Source: Methylomonas sp. UP202
GTDB taxonomy: Bacteria; Pseudomonadota; Gammaproteobacteria; Methylococcales; Methylomonadaceae
DNA length: 64,000 nucleotides
Assembly: GCF_029910655.1 (NCBI RefSeq)
Contig: NZ_CP123897.1
Span: 3,585,547-3,649,546, forward strand
Reading direction: 5' to 3'
Below the pieces are notes generated by a model. That model worked only from the letters and a program-made list of their open reading frames with translations, was not told where the DNA came from and searched no databases. A program made the translations under genes and the position numbers. Shown here piece after piece: positions 39,467 through 49,372 of this stretch. The stretch's first letter is position 1; every line of letters starts with the position of its first letter.

Positions 39467-40354
39467 TCAATGCAAATAACGTTCAACCAAATCGCTGGCC
39501 AAACAAGCGGCGACGTCGATATCGCAGACGCTTTGCAAACCCTTCCAAGCCGGTACGCTATTGACTTCTATCACTCGGTAACAACCCTCGGCGTCGCGAA
39601 TGATATCGACACCGGCATAGTCCATGCGGAGAGTTTCGGTCGCCGCGACCGCCAAGGCCGCCAAAGCCTCGTCCAATTCGATGCATTCGCAGGTAGCGCC
39701 CCGCGCCACGTTGTTCAACCAGGAAATCCCGCGCCGCCGCATGCCGGCTACCGCACGACCGTTGACGACAAAGACCCGAATATCCGAGTAACCGTCGCCG
39801 TCGCACTCGATAAAACGTTGCAGATAATAAATGCCGCGACTGCCGGTCAACCACAACAAGTCGGTAGACTTTTCGATGCGGCGAATGCCCTCGCCTTGCG
39901 AACCGAACAAGGGCTTGCTGATCAGAAAATGCCCTTCGCGCAACTCCTGTTCCGCAACCGCCAGCGCCTGTTCGCGGTCGCGAGTCACCCAGGTGGTGGC
40001 GGTCGACAGCCCGGCCTGTTGTAGTAAAAAGCTGGTCATGCCTTTGTCGACGCTGCGTTCGACCGCCCCGGCGTCGTTGTACACCGGCACGCCGGCAATT
40101 TTCAGCGCGTGCAAGATATCCAGGTAAAACACCACTTCTTCCAGCGAACCGCCCGGCACGCCGCGCACGAATACCGCGCGCGGCAAGCGATCAGGGTAGC
40201 CGGGCAACGCGATCGGCAGACCCGAGTTGGTCAATTGGAAACTGCATGCCGTGAGCGACACGAAGTCGGCGGAATAGCCCAGTCCGGCGAAAGCGTGGGT
40301 CAATTGCTTGCCATGCCAACCAGGGTCGTCGGTGATAATCGCGATTCGATGCAA
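39467..40354 (-). CDS. RimK-like ATP-grasp ligase of the C1 cofactor cluster
   Basis: A 295-residue ATP-grasp enzyme: FLISKPLFGSQGEGI holds the nucleotide lysine and glycine loop, YLQRFIECDGDGYSDIRVFV follows, and VIEVNSVPAWKGL is the metal loop. RimK-type ligases add glutamate; in archaea MptN does this to H4MPT, so a glutamyl-ligase role is a fair inference. It is the Orf5-type gene found next to mch in methylotrophs. It starts 69 bp after mch beyond an intercistronic terminator. Confidence 0.82.
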   Translation of the reverse strand: MHRIAIITDDPGWHGKQLTHAFAGLGYSADFVSLTACSFQLTNSGLPIALPGYPDRLPRAVFVRGVPGGSLEEVVFYLDILHALKIAGVPVYNDAGAVERSVDKGMTSFLLQQAGLSTATTWVTRDREQALAVAEQELREGHFLISKPLFGSQGEGIRRIEKSTDLLWLTGSRGIYYLQRFIECDGDGYSDIRVFVVNGRAVAGMRRRGISWLNNVARGATCECIELDEALAALAVAATETLRMDYAGVDIIRDAEGCYRVIEVNSVPAWKGLQSVCDIDVAACLASDLVERYLH

Positions 40355-40371
40355 AATAATTTAAGGACGTA

Positions 40372-40401
40372 AAAAACGGAAACGCGGCTGGAAGCCGCGT
40401 T
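40372..40401 (-). terminator. Intercistronic terminator after mch
   Basis: On the minus strand AACGCGGCT pairs with AGCCGCGTT around a 3-nt loop, followed within 4 nt by TTTTTT. It lies between mch and the RimK-like gene in the same direction, so it likely lowers downstream transcription. Confidence 0.8.
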
Positions 40402-40423
40402 GTTAGAACAAAAGGAAAAAGGC

Positions 40424-41407
40424 TTAGAGGCCGAAAGACAGGTCCAACAGCGCGTTATCCAGTTGGCCGGCCCGGAAACTTTTGCCGGAGTCGACCGCCG
40501 TGACGATCACGCTGGCCGGACTGAACAACATCGCGTCGATTTTGAAAAAATCGTATTCGTAAGCCTTGAAAATCTCTGCAAACGGTTTGCCGTAATCTTT
40601 CGACGTGGAACTGGGCAATTCTTTAGCCAGTTTTTCGGCGGCTTCGTCACTGCCTTTCACGAACAAATGGACTTGACCGGCGAACAAAATCGCATCGTTG
40701 GTACGTCCCATCGCCTTGACGAAATTCGGATGCGGCGGGCAAATCGGCGCGCTACCGGAACCGTCGACGATGTTTTCCAGTGGGAAGTGCAAGGCATGAG
40801 CCTTGTGCATCGCCACTTCCAAAACCCGGCCGACAACTTGCACACCGCCCGCCAGACTACTGGTCGGCGTGACAATGATGGTCAAGGCTGACGGAGCCAG
40901 ACCACAGGCGGCTGCGACCTTCTCGACGATTTCGAGCGGCGGGACCGCATCGTTTTCGATTACCAAAACCGCGCGCTCGGCGGCATCCCGATATTCCAGC
41001 TCCTTGTAAAGTTCTTCGACCGGTTCGACCATGCCGTCCTTGATCTTGGTGGCCAGCGCCCGCGCCGGGCCGGAGCCCAAAGCATAATATTTGCCGTGCG
41101 ACAAACTCCACCCGGCATACTGGCTACCCAAACAGGACAATACCGGATTGGTTGCATGGACATTGATCGTCAGCGGCCAATGCGCGGTGTAAAAACTCTG
41201 CGAAATCGTCGCGGTACCCATGCCGCCCATGCAAATCTCGGTGATGATTCGCCCGGCTTCCAAACCGCCCGGTACATTGATTCCGGCGTCGATAATCGTG
41301 CAACCGTTTTCCAAGCGCTCGACACCCAAGCGCAGCTTGTCGGCGTTATCCAACAATGTTTGAACCAAGGGCTGGGTAAGTTTATTGACGCTTGCCTGAT
41401 ATTGCAT
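40424..41407 (-). CDS. mch: Methenyl-tetrahydromethanopterin cyclohydrolase
   Basis: A 327-residue enzyme interconverting methenyl- and 5-formyl-H4MPT in formaldehyde oxidation. Family stretches include [35 protein letters not shown] and [12 protein letters not shown]. Length is standard. It lies 4 bp downstream of the ATP-grasp gene and upstream of the RimK-like gene. mtdB, often adjacent elsewhere, is not in this window. Confidence 0.96.
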   Translation of the reverse strand: MQYQASVNKLTQPLVQTLLDNADKLRLGVERLENGCTIIDAGINVPGGLEAGRIITEICMGGMGTATISQSFYTAHWPLTINVHATNPVLSCLGSQYAGWSLSHGKYYALGSGPARALATKIKDGMVEPVEELYKELEYRDAAERAVLVIENDAVPPLEIVEKVAAACGLAPSALTIIVTPTSSLAGGVQVVGRVLEVAMHKAHALHFPLENIVDGSGSAPICPPHPNFVKAMGRTNDAILFAGQVHLFVKGSDEAAEKLAKELPSSTSKDYGKPFAEIFKAYEYDFFKIDAMLFSPASVIVTAVDSGKSFRAGQLDNALLDLSFGL

Positions 41408-41411
41408 GAGA

Positions 41412-42542
41412 TTAACGACCTATTTCCAATAATGTTCCGAGAATGTGTAACCGGCGGCGTAACTGCAGCATCGCCAGGCCCGAATTTTTACCGGCCGCAA
41501 TAATACTGCATATCGGCTGGCCCGCGCCAAAAAAAGCGCCGCCTGGCGGCCTATCCGCGACCCAGTCCGGCCAAGAAAAATCGTCGGCGACACGGAGATT
41601 CCGATCAACGAACACGGTACGCACTGCCTTGGATACCGGTGCCGATGCGACATTATCCAGCGACAATCCAAGACTTCCGCGCAGATGCGATACCAGCAAA
41701 TCGTCGCCGTAAAGCTGAGCGCTAGCCGACACGCGGGGATTAAGCTCCAACACCCGAAAACCGTCGGGTACCAACATAAAATCCAAACTGTTCAGGCCGC
41801 GCAAACCGTATTCGGCCGTTAATTGGACCACGACTGTTCGCAAGGCTTGCGACACCTCACTCGGTATCGGTACCGAGCCGACGGCACCGGCAAACACAAA
41901 CGCGAAATCCGGACCTAAATTCGCGCGCCATTGCCGATTCCATCCCACCACCCGCGCCGACTCGCCATTGGCGACGAACAACGCCGACATCGCGATGCCG
42001 TCGACGTAACGTTGCCAATACCCCTCGCCGCTCGCATCCCGCCGCTCCGACTCCATCGATCTGGCGATGCCCAAACCGCCCTCGCCTCGCCAAGGCTTGC
42101 GCAACCATTCGCCCGCCTCGGTCGGCGCCTGGAAAACAACCTGAGGATAAGGTATCGCCAGTCGCGTCAGCAACGCAAAAAAATCCCGTTTATCTTGCAA
42201 CCGGCAAAAAGTATCGGCCTGGTTGCCGAGCAATCGCCAATCCCGCGCCAGCTTCATCAAACTATCCGGATGCGTTTCAAAGCCGCTCCCGTACAAGACG
42301 TCGGCAATCCGGAAGCGCCCACGGGCGTTAATTACCGCGAGCTTGATGTCGTCCCAGGCCAATGAACGCACCCGATAAGTTTGATTTGCGATTTGCCGGG
42401 TATCGGCATCGGCAAAGCAGTCGACGGCGATCACCTCGAAGCCGGCCCGAACGGCCAACGTCGCCAACATCCGTGCCGATTTTGCAATCACCAACAAACA
42501 CTTAGAGATTTCCGCCACCGCGATTCGAGTCCGTATCGTCAT
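41412..42542 (-). CDS. ATP-grasp domain protein upstream of mch
   Basis: A 376-residue protein with ATP-grasp features: [16 protein letters not shown] (lysine and glycine loop), [13 protein letters not shown] and [18 protein letters not shown] (metal loop). It is a second, different ATP-grasp enzyme beside mch and probably another ligase of H4MPT or methylofuran synthesis. ATG 42542 is preferred to one at 42599, which would overlap the divergent tRNA-Ser gene. No clear ribosome site is seen. Confidence 0.8.
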   Translation of the reverse strand: MTIRTRIAVAEISKCLLVIAKSARMLATLAVRAGFEVIAVDCFADADTRQIANQTYRVRSLAWDDIKLAVINARGRFRIADVLYGSGFETHPDSLMKLARDWRLLGNQADTFCRLQDKRDFFALLTRLAIPYPQVVFQAPTEAGEWLRKPWRGEGGLGIARSMESERRDASGEGYWQRYVDGIAMSALFVANGESARVVGWNRQWRANLGPDFAFVFAGAVGSVPIPSEVSQALRTVVVQLTAEYGLRGLNSLDFMLVPDGFRVLELNPRVSASAQLYGDDLLVSHLRGSLGLSLDNVASAPVSKAVRTVFVDRNLRVADDFSWPDWVADRPPGGAFFGAGQPICSIIAAGKNSGLAMLQLRRRLHILGTLLEIGR

Positions 42543-42599
42543 CAAGCCGCAAAAAATACTAGATTTCGAAAAAAACTTCTGGTTAAATATGCGGCTCAT

Positions 42600-42690
42600 G
42601 GAGAGCTGGCTGAGCGGTCGAAAGCGGCGGTCTTGAAAACCGTTGAGGGCTTATACCCCTCCTGGGGTTCGAATCCCTAGCTCTCCGCCA
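42600..42690 (+). tRNA. tRNA-Ser (TGA)
   Basis: Acceptor arms GGAGAGC and GCTCTCC, a D arm GCTGAGC, anticodon loop CTTGAAA, a long variable arm (GAGGGCTTATACCCCTC) as expected for serine, T arm with TTCGAAT, and encoded CCA at 42688-42690. Anticodon TGA. Confidence 0.96.
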
Positions 42691-42714
42691 TAATTCAATG
42701 GCTTGCGCTATACT

Positions 42715-42740
42715 AAACCGGCTTCACCGCCGGTTTTTTT
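42715..42740 (+). terminator. Terminator of tRNA-Ser
   Basis: AAACCGGC pairs with GCCGGTTT around a 6-nt loop and runs into seven T. Confidence 0.9.
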
Positions 42741-43710
42741 ATGCCTGAATGGGGAAACGTTTCCCTATTGATAGCCTTAGTATCCAATTTCCAGCGACTA
42801 AAAACGCCTTCCCCAGCGACCACGGTGCCGGCATTGCGGCGCAACCTTTCCCGCACGCCGCGAAAATAAGCTTGGCGCCGCGCTCACGATATAGCGTCGA
42901 ATCCGTTGGATAGCAGACTGTATTTGTCAATTTGCGTTGACTACACCGGTCTAGGGGTCTGCACCCCGTCAACGATGAACTCCATTGCCCTGTTTCTCGG
43001 TGCCGGCATGGCACGGCGTCGATAAGTCAGCTCGGCACCGTCCGCCATTCTCGGCCATTTCTTGGCATTGCGGAACAGACTCGTGCATCTCTGGCAAGCT
43101 CAATGATGGACAACTGGTCGCGGAAAACCATCCGCCTGATTTTGGCGTAAAAGATCATGGTTGCCACCCTCTAAGCACCTGTCTGATGTTTGGACAGGAC
43201 AGGCTAATAGCCTGTGGCCCATTTTCCGCCGGAATTTACCGGTCTACATAGTCAATTTTCAACCGGTATCAACATATGTTTCCAAGTTAAAACAAGCGAA
43301 GTCGAATCGCCGCTCGATAAGATTAACGAAGCGGCTGCTCGCGAGAAATCGATTCGGCATGGGCATCTTAGTCCCCCCTCACCGGCAGCTAAAAGTAACG
43401 CCATTGATTTGAACAAAAAAATCGACGATTTAAAGTGAAACCCCGGTTATGGCTCAGACGGCTAACTAGAGTTGGCAATCCGTCGTTATATGCCTGACGC
43501 CGAGTTTTTAGTTTCAGTCGGGAATGCGGCCGTTCGTGGTTGCTCTATCGATATATTCCAGGATTGAAGCGCCGACTTGGGCGACGGAATCTAGGCGTGC
43601 AGCTAAACCCGCTCGTATTTGACCGATCGCCAAAGACTGTCGCGCGGAGTCCCAGCACTCTTTCGACTCGTCAGCTGATTCCATCGACAAAATCGGCCGA
43701 ACCCAAACCG
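42741..43710. other. Gene-poor region with degraded sequence
   Basis: About 970 bp without an intact gene. Short frames lack ribosome sites. It holds the DUF1156-like remnant listed separately; the rest shows nothing recognisable and looks like decayed DNA. Confidence 0.5.
43275..43438 (+). pseudogene. Remnant of a DUF1156-type protein N-terminus
   Basis: The frame reads VKTSEVESPLDKINEAAAREK then SIRHGH at about 43325-43366. This is close to the start of DUF1156 proteins (INEASAREKSIRHGHPSTLH in memory of the family), which are large methyltransferase-like proteins found near defence genes. The expected next segment (PSTLHLWWARRPLA) is missing and the frame ends after about 24 further residues. 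It seems to be a cut-off fragment. Confidence 0.5.
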
Positions 43711-46041
43711 TTAAGCCCGGCTCGGCCGCGCGCTGAAACCAACCAGCGGCGCCAGTAAAAATGCGGTGGTGATGCCGACCGCCAGGGTCAGGCCAAAGGC
43801 GTGGACGATGGCGGTCGAGCTGAGCGCCAGGAGTCCGTAGGCCAGCAAGGTGCTGAATGCGGACAGCGTGACGGCAAGTCCGGTCGAGTCGCGCCGTTCG
43901 CTGCCGGCCAGATGAAAGAACACCGCGTAATCGACGCCGACTTCCAGCACCAACATCAGCGCGAACAAATTGAACAAGGTAAACAATTCGCCGCGCCAGC
44001 CCAATATCGCCAAGGCCGCCGCCATCGCGACGGCCGGCACGGCCATGACCTGCAAACCGCTACGCCAGCCTAATTTAAAGACCAGCGCGGCCAGCAACAA
44101 ACCGCACACGCTCGCCAACAAGCCGGTGACCATCGCGCGGTAGCGGGCGAATAGAGCCGACATTTGCCCGGCCTGATCCACCCAGGCCACCCCTGGCAGG
44201 TTTTGCAGCGCGGCGAGACCGGCCAGATCGGCAACGCCGCTCAATGCCACCACGCTACGGCAGGCACCAACATCGCAACCCAGCCACAGGCCGCGCTGAC
44301 CGGGATCGGCGGCGGCCAGCCAATCTGCCAGCGGCAAGACCCTTGCCTCGGCGGCGACGAATTGGCGGGCTTCCTCGGCGGCGGCTTGGGCGCTGAAGCC
44401 CAAACCCGTCATATAGGTTTTCAATCTCACGGTGTCGTACAGCGTGGTTTGCAGCAAGCGGTAATCGGCGCGCTGCCGCTCCGGATCGGGCCAAGCCGCG
44501 CTAAGCGCTTCGTAGCGCGCCAAACCGCCCTGCCCGCGAATGCCGTTTAAACCGGCCAGCAGCCGATGTTCGTTGGCGAGCCATTCTGTTTGATCGGCGC
44601 CACTGACCAGAAAAAACTGACTGTCGTAGCCAATCGCCAGCACTTGCTTAAGTTTGGCGTCGGCGGCCAGCAAACTGGTCGGAGCCGATTGCAACAGGCG
44701 CACGTCGTCCTTGGGCTGTAATTGGGTCAAGCCGCCGACCAGCAAGACCGCCAGGCTTAGTGCCAGCGCGACCCGATGGCGGTTAAGCCAACCCGGCCAG
44801 ACTTGCTGCCAATAACGGGTCAACCGTAACACGGCCGGCCGATGCGGCATGCGAAAGCCACCCAGCAAGCACGGAAACACCGCGACGACAGTCAACCACG
44901 ACACAATCAAACCGATCGCCGAAAACGCGGCGATTTCTCGCAAGCCCGGAAACGGCGACCAGCCCAAACCGGCGTAGCCCAGCAAGCTGGTCAACAGGCC
45001 GAAGCCGATGCCGGGCAGCACATAGGCCAAGCCCTGGCGCGGCGTCCAATCCGGCAAGCCCATGCCGTCGCAAAAAAAATGCAGCGCATAATCGACAACG
45101 ACCCCGACCAGGCTGGAACCGAACACCAACGTCAGAATATGCAGCTTGCCGAACAGTTGCAGGCTCAATACCCAGGCCGCGAACAAGCCGGCGGCGACCG
45201 CCAGGCAAGACAGCAGCAAGGGCCGTAGTCCGCGGAATGCGGCCCAGAGCAAGATCACTAAGCCTAACGTCGATCCGCCGCCGATCAGCGACATCTCTTG
45301 CTGAGCGCTATGCGAGCCATGTGCGGTAAACAACGGCATGCCGGTCGCCAGCAACTCCCCGCCCTGCTCGGCGACTTGCCCGGTCAGCCGCTGGTTGAGC
45401 GCCAACAAGGTGTCCAGTTTATCCAGTTTCAGGTCGCTGTCGGGCCATTCGCCCATCAGCAGGGCCCAGTAGCTGCCGTCGCGCTTGATCAGCGGGACGC
45501 CTTGGTGCAGGCTGGCCGCCAACGGCTGCCGGGCCCGCATATAGCGATTGAACAGTAGCCAGGGATCGCGCTCCAAGCCGGCGGTCTGCAATTGGCCGAC
45601 CGGACTGTACAGCCAGGCCAGATTTTCGGCAGCGATTTTAGCCGGGTCTTGGCTTAAGGTTTGCCGGGTGGCGTCGTCCAATAACTGGTAGCGATAGTCA
45701 AACCAACGCCGATAGGCCGGCGCCGCAGCGTCCGCCGCGCGCTCCAGCGGCAAGTTCGCGAATAATCCGCTAGTCGCCAGCTCGCGGTGAACGTGCCGAA
45801 TCGCGGCGACGGCTTGATCGGCGCTGGTCGCGCCGACCAGCCAAATCAGCTTGCCTTGGATTTGCCGATTCCGCGCGGCAATGGCCTCGGCCACGTCCGG
45901 GCGTTGTTCCGCGACCGGCAGCAAGGCCATGAAACCGGTTTCCAACCAATCCCGCGACCAGTCGCGCGCCGCCTGCCAAGCCAGCGCGCTCATCGCCAGA
46001 CACCAAATCAGCGCATACAGCCTAGGGCGATAAACGTTCAA
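43711..46041 (-). CDS. MMPL/RND-family exporter
   Basis: A 776-residue inner-membrane protein with two similar halves, each having one N-terminal helix, a large periplasmic loop and five clustered helices (for example LVFGSSLVGVVVDYALHFF and LMLVLEVGVDYAVFFHLAG, with the family's GVDYA-type motif in TM4). It is last in a four-gene minus-strand run and overlaps the LolA-like gene by 20 bp. In aryl-polyene clusters such a transporter is thought to move the polyene lipid toward the outer membrane. Confidence 0.88.
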   Translation of the reverse strand: MNVYRPRLYALIWCLAMSALAWQAARDWSRDWLETGFMALLPVAEQRPDVAEAIAARNRQIQGKLIWLVGATSADQAVAAIRHVHRELATSGLFANLPLERAADAAAPAYRRWFDYRYQLLDDATRQTLSQDPAKIAAENLAWLYSPVGQLQTAGLERDPWLLFNRYMRARQPLAASLHQGVPLIKRDGSYWALLMGEWPDSDLKLDKLDTLLALNQRLTGQVAEQGGELLATGMPLFTAHGSHSAQQEMSLIGGGSTLGLVILLWAAFRGLRPLLLSCLAVAAGLFAAWVLSLQLFGKLHILTLVFGSSLVGVVVDYALHFFCDGMGLPDWTPRQGLAYVLPGIGFGLLTSLLGYAGLGWSPFPGLREIAAFSAIGLIVSWLTVVAVFPCLLGGFRMPHRPAVLRLTRYWQQVWPGWLNRHRVALALSLAVLLVGGLTQLQPKDDVRLLQSAPTSLLAADAKLKQVLAIGYDSQFFLVSGADQTEWLANEHRLLAGLNGIRGQGGLARYEALSAAWPDPERQRADYRLLQTTLYDTVRLKTYMTGLGFSAQAAAEEARQFVAAEARVLPLADWLAAADPGQRGLWLGCDVGACRSVVALSGVADLAGLAALQNLPGVAWVDQAGQMSALFARYRAMVTGLLASVCGLLLAALVFKLGWRSGLQVMAVPAVAMAAALAILGWRGELFTLFNLFALMLVLEVGVDYAVFFHLAGSERRDSTGLAVTLSAFSTLLAYGLLALSSTAIVHAFGLTLAVGITTAFLLAPLVGFSARPSRA

Positions 46042-46603
46042 ATTCGGCCGCCTGTGCCGGGGTCAGTTGGGCCGGATGGCTGATTTGTTCGAAGACGGTA
46101 CTGGAGCGGTTGCCGCCGCTTTCCACAATATCGAAGCCGCGCAAGTCGCTGTCGCCGGACAGTACCAGTTCGGCGACGACTTTGGCGAGCAGCGGGTCCT
46201 TGGGCAGGAATTGCAGGCGCCAACTCCGGGCCTGGACGCTGCCTTGAATGTCGAAGTCCGCCCGCAAGCGGGCCAGATCGCCGCCCAACAGTGCCGGTAT
46301 CAATTGGCCGAAACTGGGCGGCAGCGCTTGCTCGCCCTGCTCGGAAATCATCCGTTCTCCGCCGATCAATACCGTGGAGGCGACCGGGCTGACGGTATTC
46401 CAAATCACGCCGCCGCTTTGGGCATAAACGAACTCGCCTTCGGACACCAGCGCTTGCTTCAAGAAGGCCAGTTGCTTGGTCTGCCGGAAATGACCGACCG
46501 CGATCGGTTGAGGTTGCAGTATCGCCCGGACTTGGTCCAACACGTCGCCGGCCCAGGCCGGCGGCACGAGCAACATCAGCATTACCAGGCTCAGTCGGAA
46601 CAC
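46022..46603 (-). CDS. LolA-like outer-membrane lipoprotein carrier homologue
   Basis: A periplasmic protein of about 193 residues, with a signal peptide ending PPAWAG and a LolA-like fold (FRQTKQLAFLKQALVSEGEF and WNTVSPV). GTG 46603 gives the full signal peptide and overlaps the thioesterase by 13 bp; ATG 46582 is an alternative and a frame from 46654 is also open. LolA-like genes of this sort sit in aryl-polyene clusters and carry lipid cargo together with the MMPL protein. Confidence 0.78.
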   Translation of the reverse strand: MFRLSLVMLMLLVPPAWAGDVLDQVRAILQPQPIAVGHFRQTKQLAFLKQALVSEGEFVYAQSGGVIWNTVSPVASTVLIGGERMISEQGEQALPPSFGQLIPALLGGDLARLRADFDIQGSVQARSWRLQFLPKDPLLAKVVAELVLSGDSDLRGFDIVESGGNRSSTVFEQISHPAQLTPAQAAEFERLSP

Positions 46604-47022
46604 GGCGACACCAAGCCCAATTTGGCGAGCAGCACCGGCGGCGATTGCCAGCACAACTCACCGCTGTTTAAATCGACGGCAACCTGAACGCTATAGCCCT
46701 TGGTCAAGCGAGTCCGTTCGATCGGATCGCTGATCAGATAGTCGATTTTCAAACGATACTCCCATTCGCGTAGACTGGCTTTTACCAGCACCCTCTGACC
46801 AAAGCGGGCCGGTTTGACGTAGCGGATGCGCAGATCCACCAGCGGCCAGGCGAAGCCGGAGTCCCGCATTTGCGGATAGTTGTAGGCTATCTTGTCCAAC
46901 AGCGCGCAACGCGCCACTTCGAAATATTTGCAATAGTGACCGTGCCAGGCCACGGCCATCATGTCGACATCGTGAAACGGGATCTCGATGGCGACTTCGG
47001 CTTCCAACGCGGACTTAGTCAT
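46591..47022 (-). CDS. Hotdog-fold acyl-CoA/ACP thioesterase
   Basis: A 143-residue cytoplasmic thioesterase of the 4-hydroxybenzoyl-CoA thioesterase type: FHDVDMMAVAWHGHYCKYFE contains the catalytic aspartate region. Its ATG overlaps the ammonia-lyase stop by 8 bp, showing coupling. In polyene clusters such enzymes release or edit acyl chains. Confidence 0.88.
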   Translation of the reverse strand: MTKSALEAEVAIEIPFHDVDMMAVAWHGHYCKYFEVARCALLDKIAYNYPQMRDSGFAWPLVDLRIRYVKPARFGQRVLVKASLREWEYRLKIDYLISDPIERTRLTKGYSVQVAVDLNSGELCWQSPPVLLAKLGLVSPCSD

Positions 47023-48544
47023 ACAAAGACCAGCGTTGGTGGCATATCGCGTCGAGACAGGCGCGCAAGTCGCCGTCCAAGGCCCGATCCTCGGTCAGCG
47101 GCGCGACCAGGCGGCGCACATCGGCGTAAGTGTCGCTCAAGGGCTCGGACAACAGCGCGCCGCCGCGCAATTCCACGGCCTGCACGCAAGCCAGCAAGGC
47201 CGCCGCCGCCACCTGCTCGGTCAATTCCAGGATGCGCAAGCAGTCGCGCGCGGCAATCGTACCCATGCTGACCTTGTCCTGGTTGTGGCATTCGGTGGAC
47301 CTGGAGAACACGCTGGCCGGCATCGTCAATTTCAAGGCTTCGGCGGTCCAGGCCGACGCGGCGATTTGCACGGCCTTGAAACCGTGATTGAGCGGCGCCC
47401 GTTCACCGGCCTCACCCGCCAGATTGGCCGGCAGGCCGTGATTGAATTTGGGATCGACCAGTTGCGCCAATTGCCTGTCCAGCAAATCGGCGATATTGGC
47501 GACGGCGGTTTTCAAGGTGTCCATCGCCAACGCGATGTGGCCGCCGTAAAAATGCCCGCCGTGCAACACGTGCTCGTCGTCGGCGTCGATCAACGGATTG
47601 TCGTTGGCGCTGTTCAACTCGGTTTCGATCAGTTGCCGCAACCAGGGCAAGGCGTCTTCCAACACCCCAATCACATGCGGCGCACAGCGTAGCGAATAGC
47701 GATCCTGCAAGCGGCTGTCGTTGCGCGGCATTTCCGCGTGCCATTGCAAATCGGTGCGAATCCGCGCCGCGACCTTGGCCTGACCGGGATGCGGCTTGAG
47801 CTGGAACAATTTGGCGTCGAAATGGTAGGCGTTACCTTGCATTGCGGTGACCGCCAAACTGGTGATGCGCGCGGCCAGCCGGGACAGATATTCGGCGCGG
47901 CCGAAGGCCAGACAGGCCAGACCGGTCATCGCCGCCGTGCCGTTCATGATCGCCAGGGCCTCCTTGGGCTGGAAGGCCAGCGGTGCAATGCCCAGTTCCG
48001 CGTAAACCTCAGCGACCGGCCGACGCCGGTTTTGGTACAGCACGTCGCGCTCGCCGGCCAGCACGGCGGCCAGATAGGACAGCGGCGTCAGATCGCCGCT
48101 GGCGCCGACCGAGCCTTCTTGCGGGATCAACGGCAGAATGTCGCGGCGCAGCAATAGAGTCAGGTGTTGCAATAAGCGATAGCGCACGCCGGAGTAACCG
48201 CGCGCCAAACTGGTCAGGCGAGCCACCAAAATGGCGCGGGTTTGTTCCGGATCGAAGTCCTCGCCCAAACCGCAACCGTGAAAGCGATACAAACGCACCG
48301 GCAATTGCCCGACCAATTCGACCGGCACCGCGACGGTACACGAATCGCCGTAGCCGGTGGTGACGCCGTAGACGCAACCTTCCTCGGCCAGCAAGGTATC
48401 GACGAAACCGGCGCCGCGATCGATGCGGGCGATAAATTCCGCCGCCTCGCTCAACACCGCGGCGGCCGTGCCGCGCGAGATACCGATCACGGCCTCGATA
48501 CTCAGCGGCGTACCGTCGAAAATCACCGCCGCCGGTTTAGTCAT
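47015..48544 (-). CDS. Aromatic amino-acid ammonia-lyase (HAL/PAL/TAL family)
   Basis: A 509-residue lyase. The Ala-Ser-Gly triad that forms the MIO cofactor lies in GSVGASGDLTPLSYLA, and the tyrosine loop GVTTGYGDS is present. The selectivity pair in the LYRFHGCGLG segment is Phe-His, unlike the usual Ser-His of HAL, so histidine is not the likely substrate, but tyrosine or phenylalanine cannot be decided. No hut genes are near. Its genomic partners suggest it supplies a coumarate- or cinnamate-like starter. ATG 48544 is preferred over TTG 48550. Confidence 0.88.
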   Translation of the reverse strand: MTKPAAVIFDGTPLSIEAVIGISRGTAAAVLSEAAEFIARIDRGAGFVDTLLAEEGCVYGVTTGYGDSCTVAVPVELVGQLPVRLYRFHGCGLGEDFDPEQTRAILVARLTSLARGYSGVRYRLLQHLTLLLRRDILPLIPQEGSVGASGDLTPLSYLAAVLAGERDVLYQNRRRPVAEVYAELGIAPLAFQPKEALAIMNGTAAMTGLACLAFGRAEYLSRLAARITSLAVTAMQGNAYHFDAKLFQLKPHPGQAKVAARIRTDLQWHAEMPRNDSRLQDRYSLRCAPHVIGVLEDALPWLRQLIETELNSANDNPLIDADDEHVLHGGHFYGGHIALAMDTLKTAVANIADLLDRQLAQLVDPKFNHGLPANLAGEAGERAPLNHGFKAVQIAASAWTAEALKLTMPASVFSRSTECHNQDKVSMGTIAARDCLRILELTEQVAAAALLACVQAVELRGGALLSEPLSDTYADVRRLVAPLTEDRALDGDLRACLDAICHQRWSLYD

Positions 48545-48586
48545 CGGCAAGCACCGTCAAAAAACAGGAGTTAGTGTCGTCAGCCA

Positions 48587-49351
48587 TTACATCAACGGCA
48601 AAAGCTGATCGAGAATTTTGCCGTTCGTGGCCAATATCTGCTTGGGAAACACACCGGGATTGCCCTGAAAATCGGTCAGCGTGCCGCCGGCTTCTAGAAC
48701 GACCAATGCCCCACCAGCCACGTCGTACAAATTCAATTCCTGTTCCCAGAACGCATCGACCTGACCGTCGGCCACCGTGCATAAATCCAATGCCGCCGAA
48801 CCCATTCGACGCTGGCCGGTGGTCGCCTGGGCGATGCGGCAGAAGCGAGGCAGGTTGTTGTCCGGCAAATACTGGCGCAAACAGGCGAAGCCGGTCGACA
48901 CCATGCTGGCGGCCAGACTGGTCTCGTCCGACACGCGGATCGGCTTGCCGTTTTTCCAGGCACCTTGGCCTTTAGCCGCGCAGTAGTAGTCGTCCAGAGC
49001 CGGGCCGTACACCGCGCCGACCACCAATTCGCCGGCAATTTCCAAGGCCACGCTGACGCCCCAAAAATACTGGCCTTTCGAAAACGAATGGGTACCGTCG
49101 ATCGGATCGACGATCCAGCGCTGGTTTTGGTTGGCGGTTTGGCCGCTCTCCTCGCCCCAGAAGCCGTATTCCGGGCATTTTTCGGTCAAGGCCTGTTTCA
49201 GATAATGTTCGACCGCGACATCCGCGTCGGTGACCAGATCCCGTGCGCTTTTTTTGCTGACGGCCAATTGGTCCAGATCGTTGAAATAAGTCATCGCAAT
49301 CGCGCCGGCGGCGCGCACGATGGTTTCCAGTTCGGAAAGTGGGATAGGCAT
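48587..49351 (-). CDS. Inositol-monophosphatase-family phosphatase
   Basis: A 254-residue cytoplasmic Mg-dependent phosphatase. Metal-site motifs are GEES (about 67-70), WIVDPIDGTHSF (about 80-91) and the late NLYDVAGGALVVLEAGG. Substrate could be inositol-1-phosphate, histidinol phosphate or a related sugar phosphate; not decided. It lies 43 bp upstream of the ammonia-lyase on the same strand, so it might share its transcript. Confidence 0.85.
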   Translation of the reverse strand: MPIPLSELETIVRAAGAIAMTYFNDLDQLAVSKKSARDLVTDADVAVEHYLKQALTEKCPEYGFWGEESGQTANQNQRWIVDPIDGTHSFSKGQYFWGVSVALEIAGELVVGAVYGPALDDYYCAAKGQGAWKNGKPIRVSDETSLAASMVSTGFACLRQYLPDNNLPRFCRIAQATTGQRRMGSAALDLCTVADGQVDAFWEQELNLYDVAGGALVVLEAGGTLTDFQGNPGVFPKQILATNGKILDQLLPLM

Positions 49352-49372
49352 GAATTTCCACTGAGGTTGATG

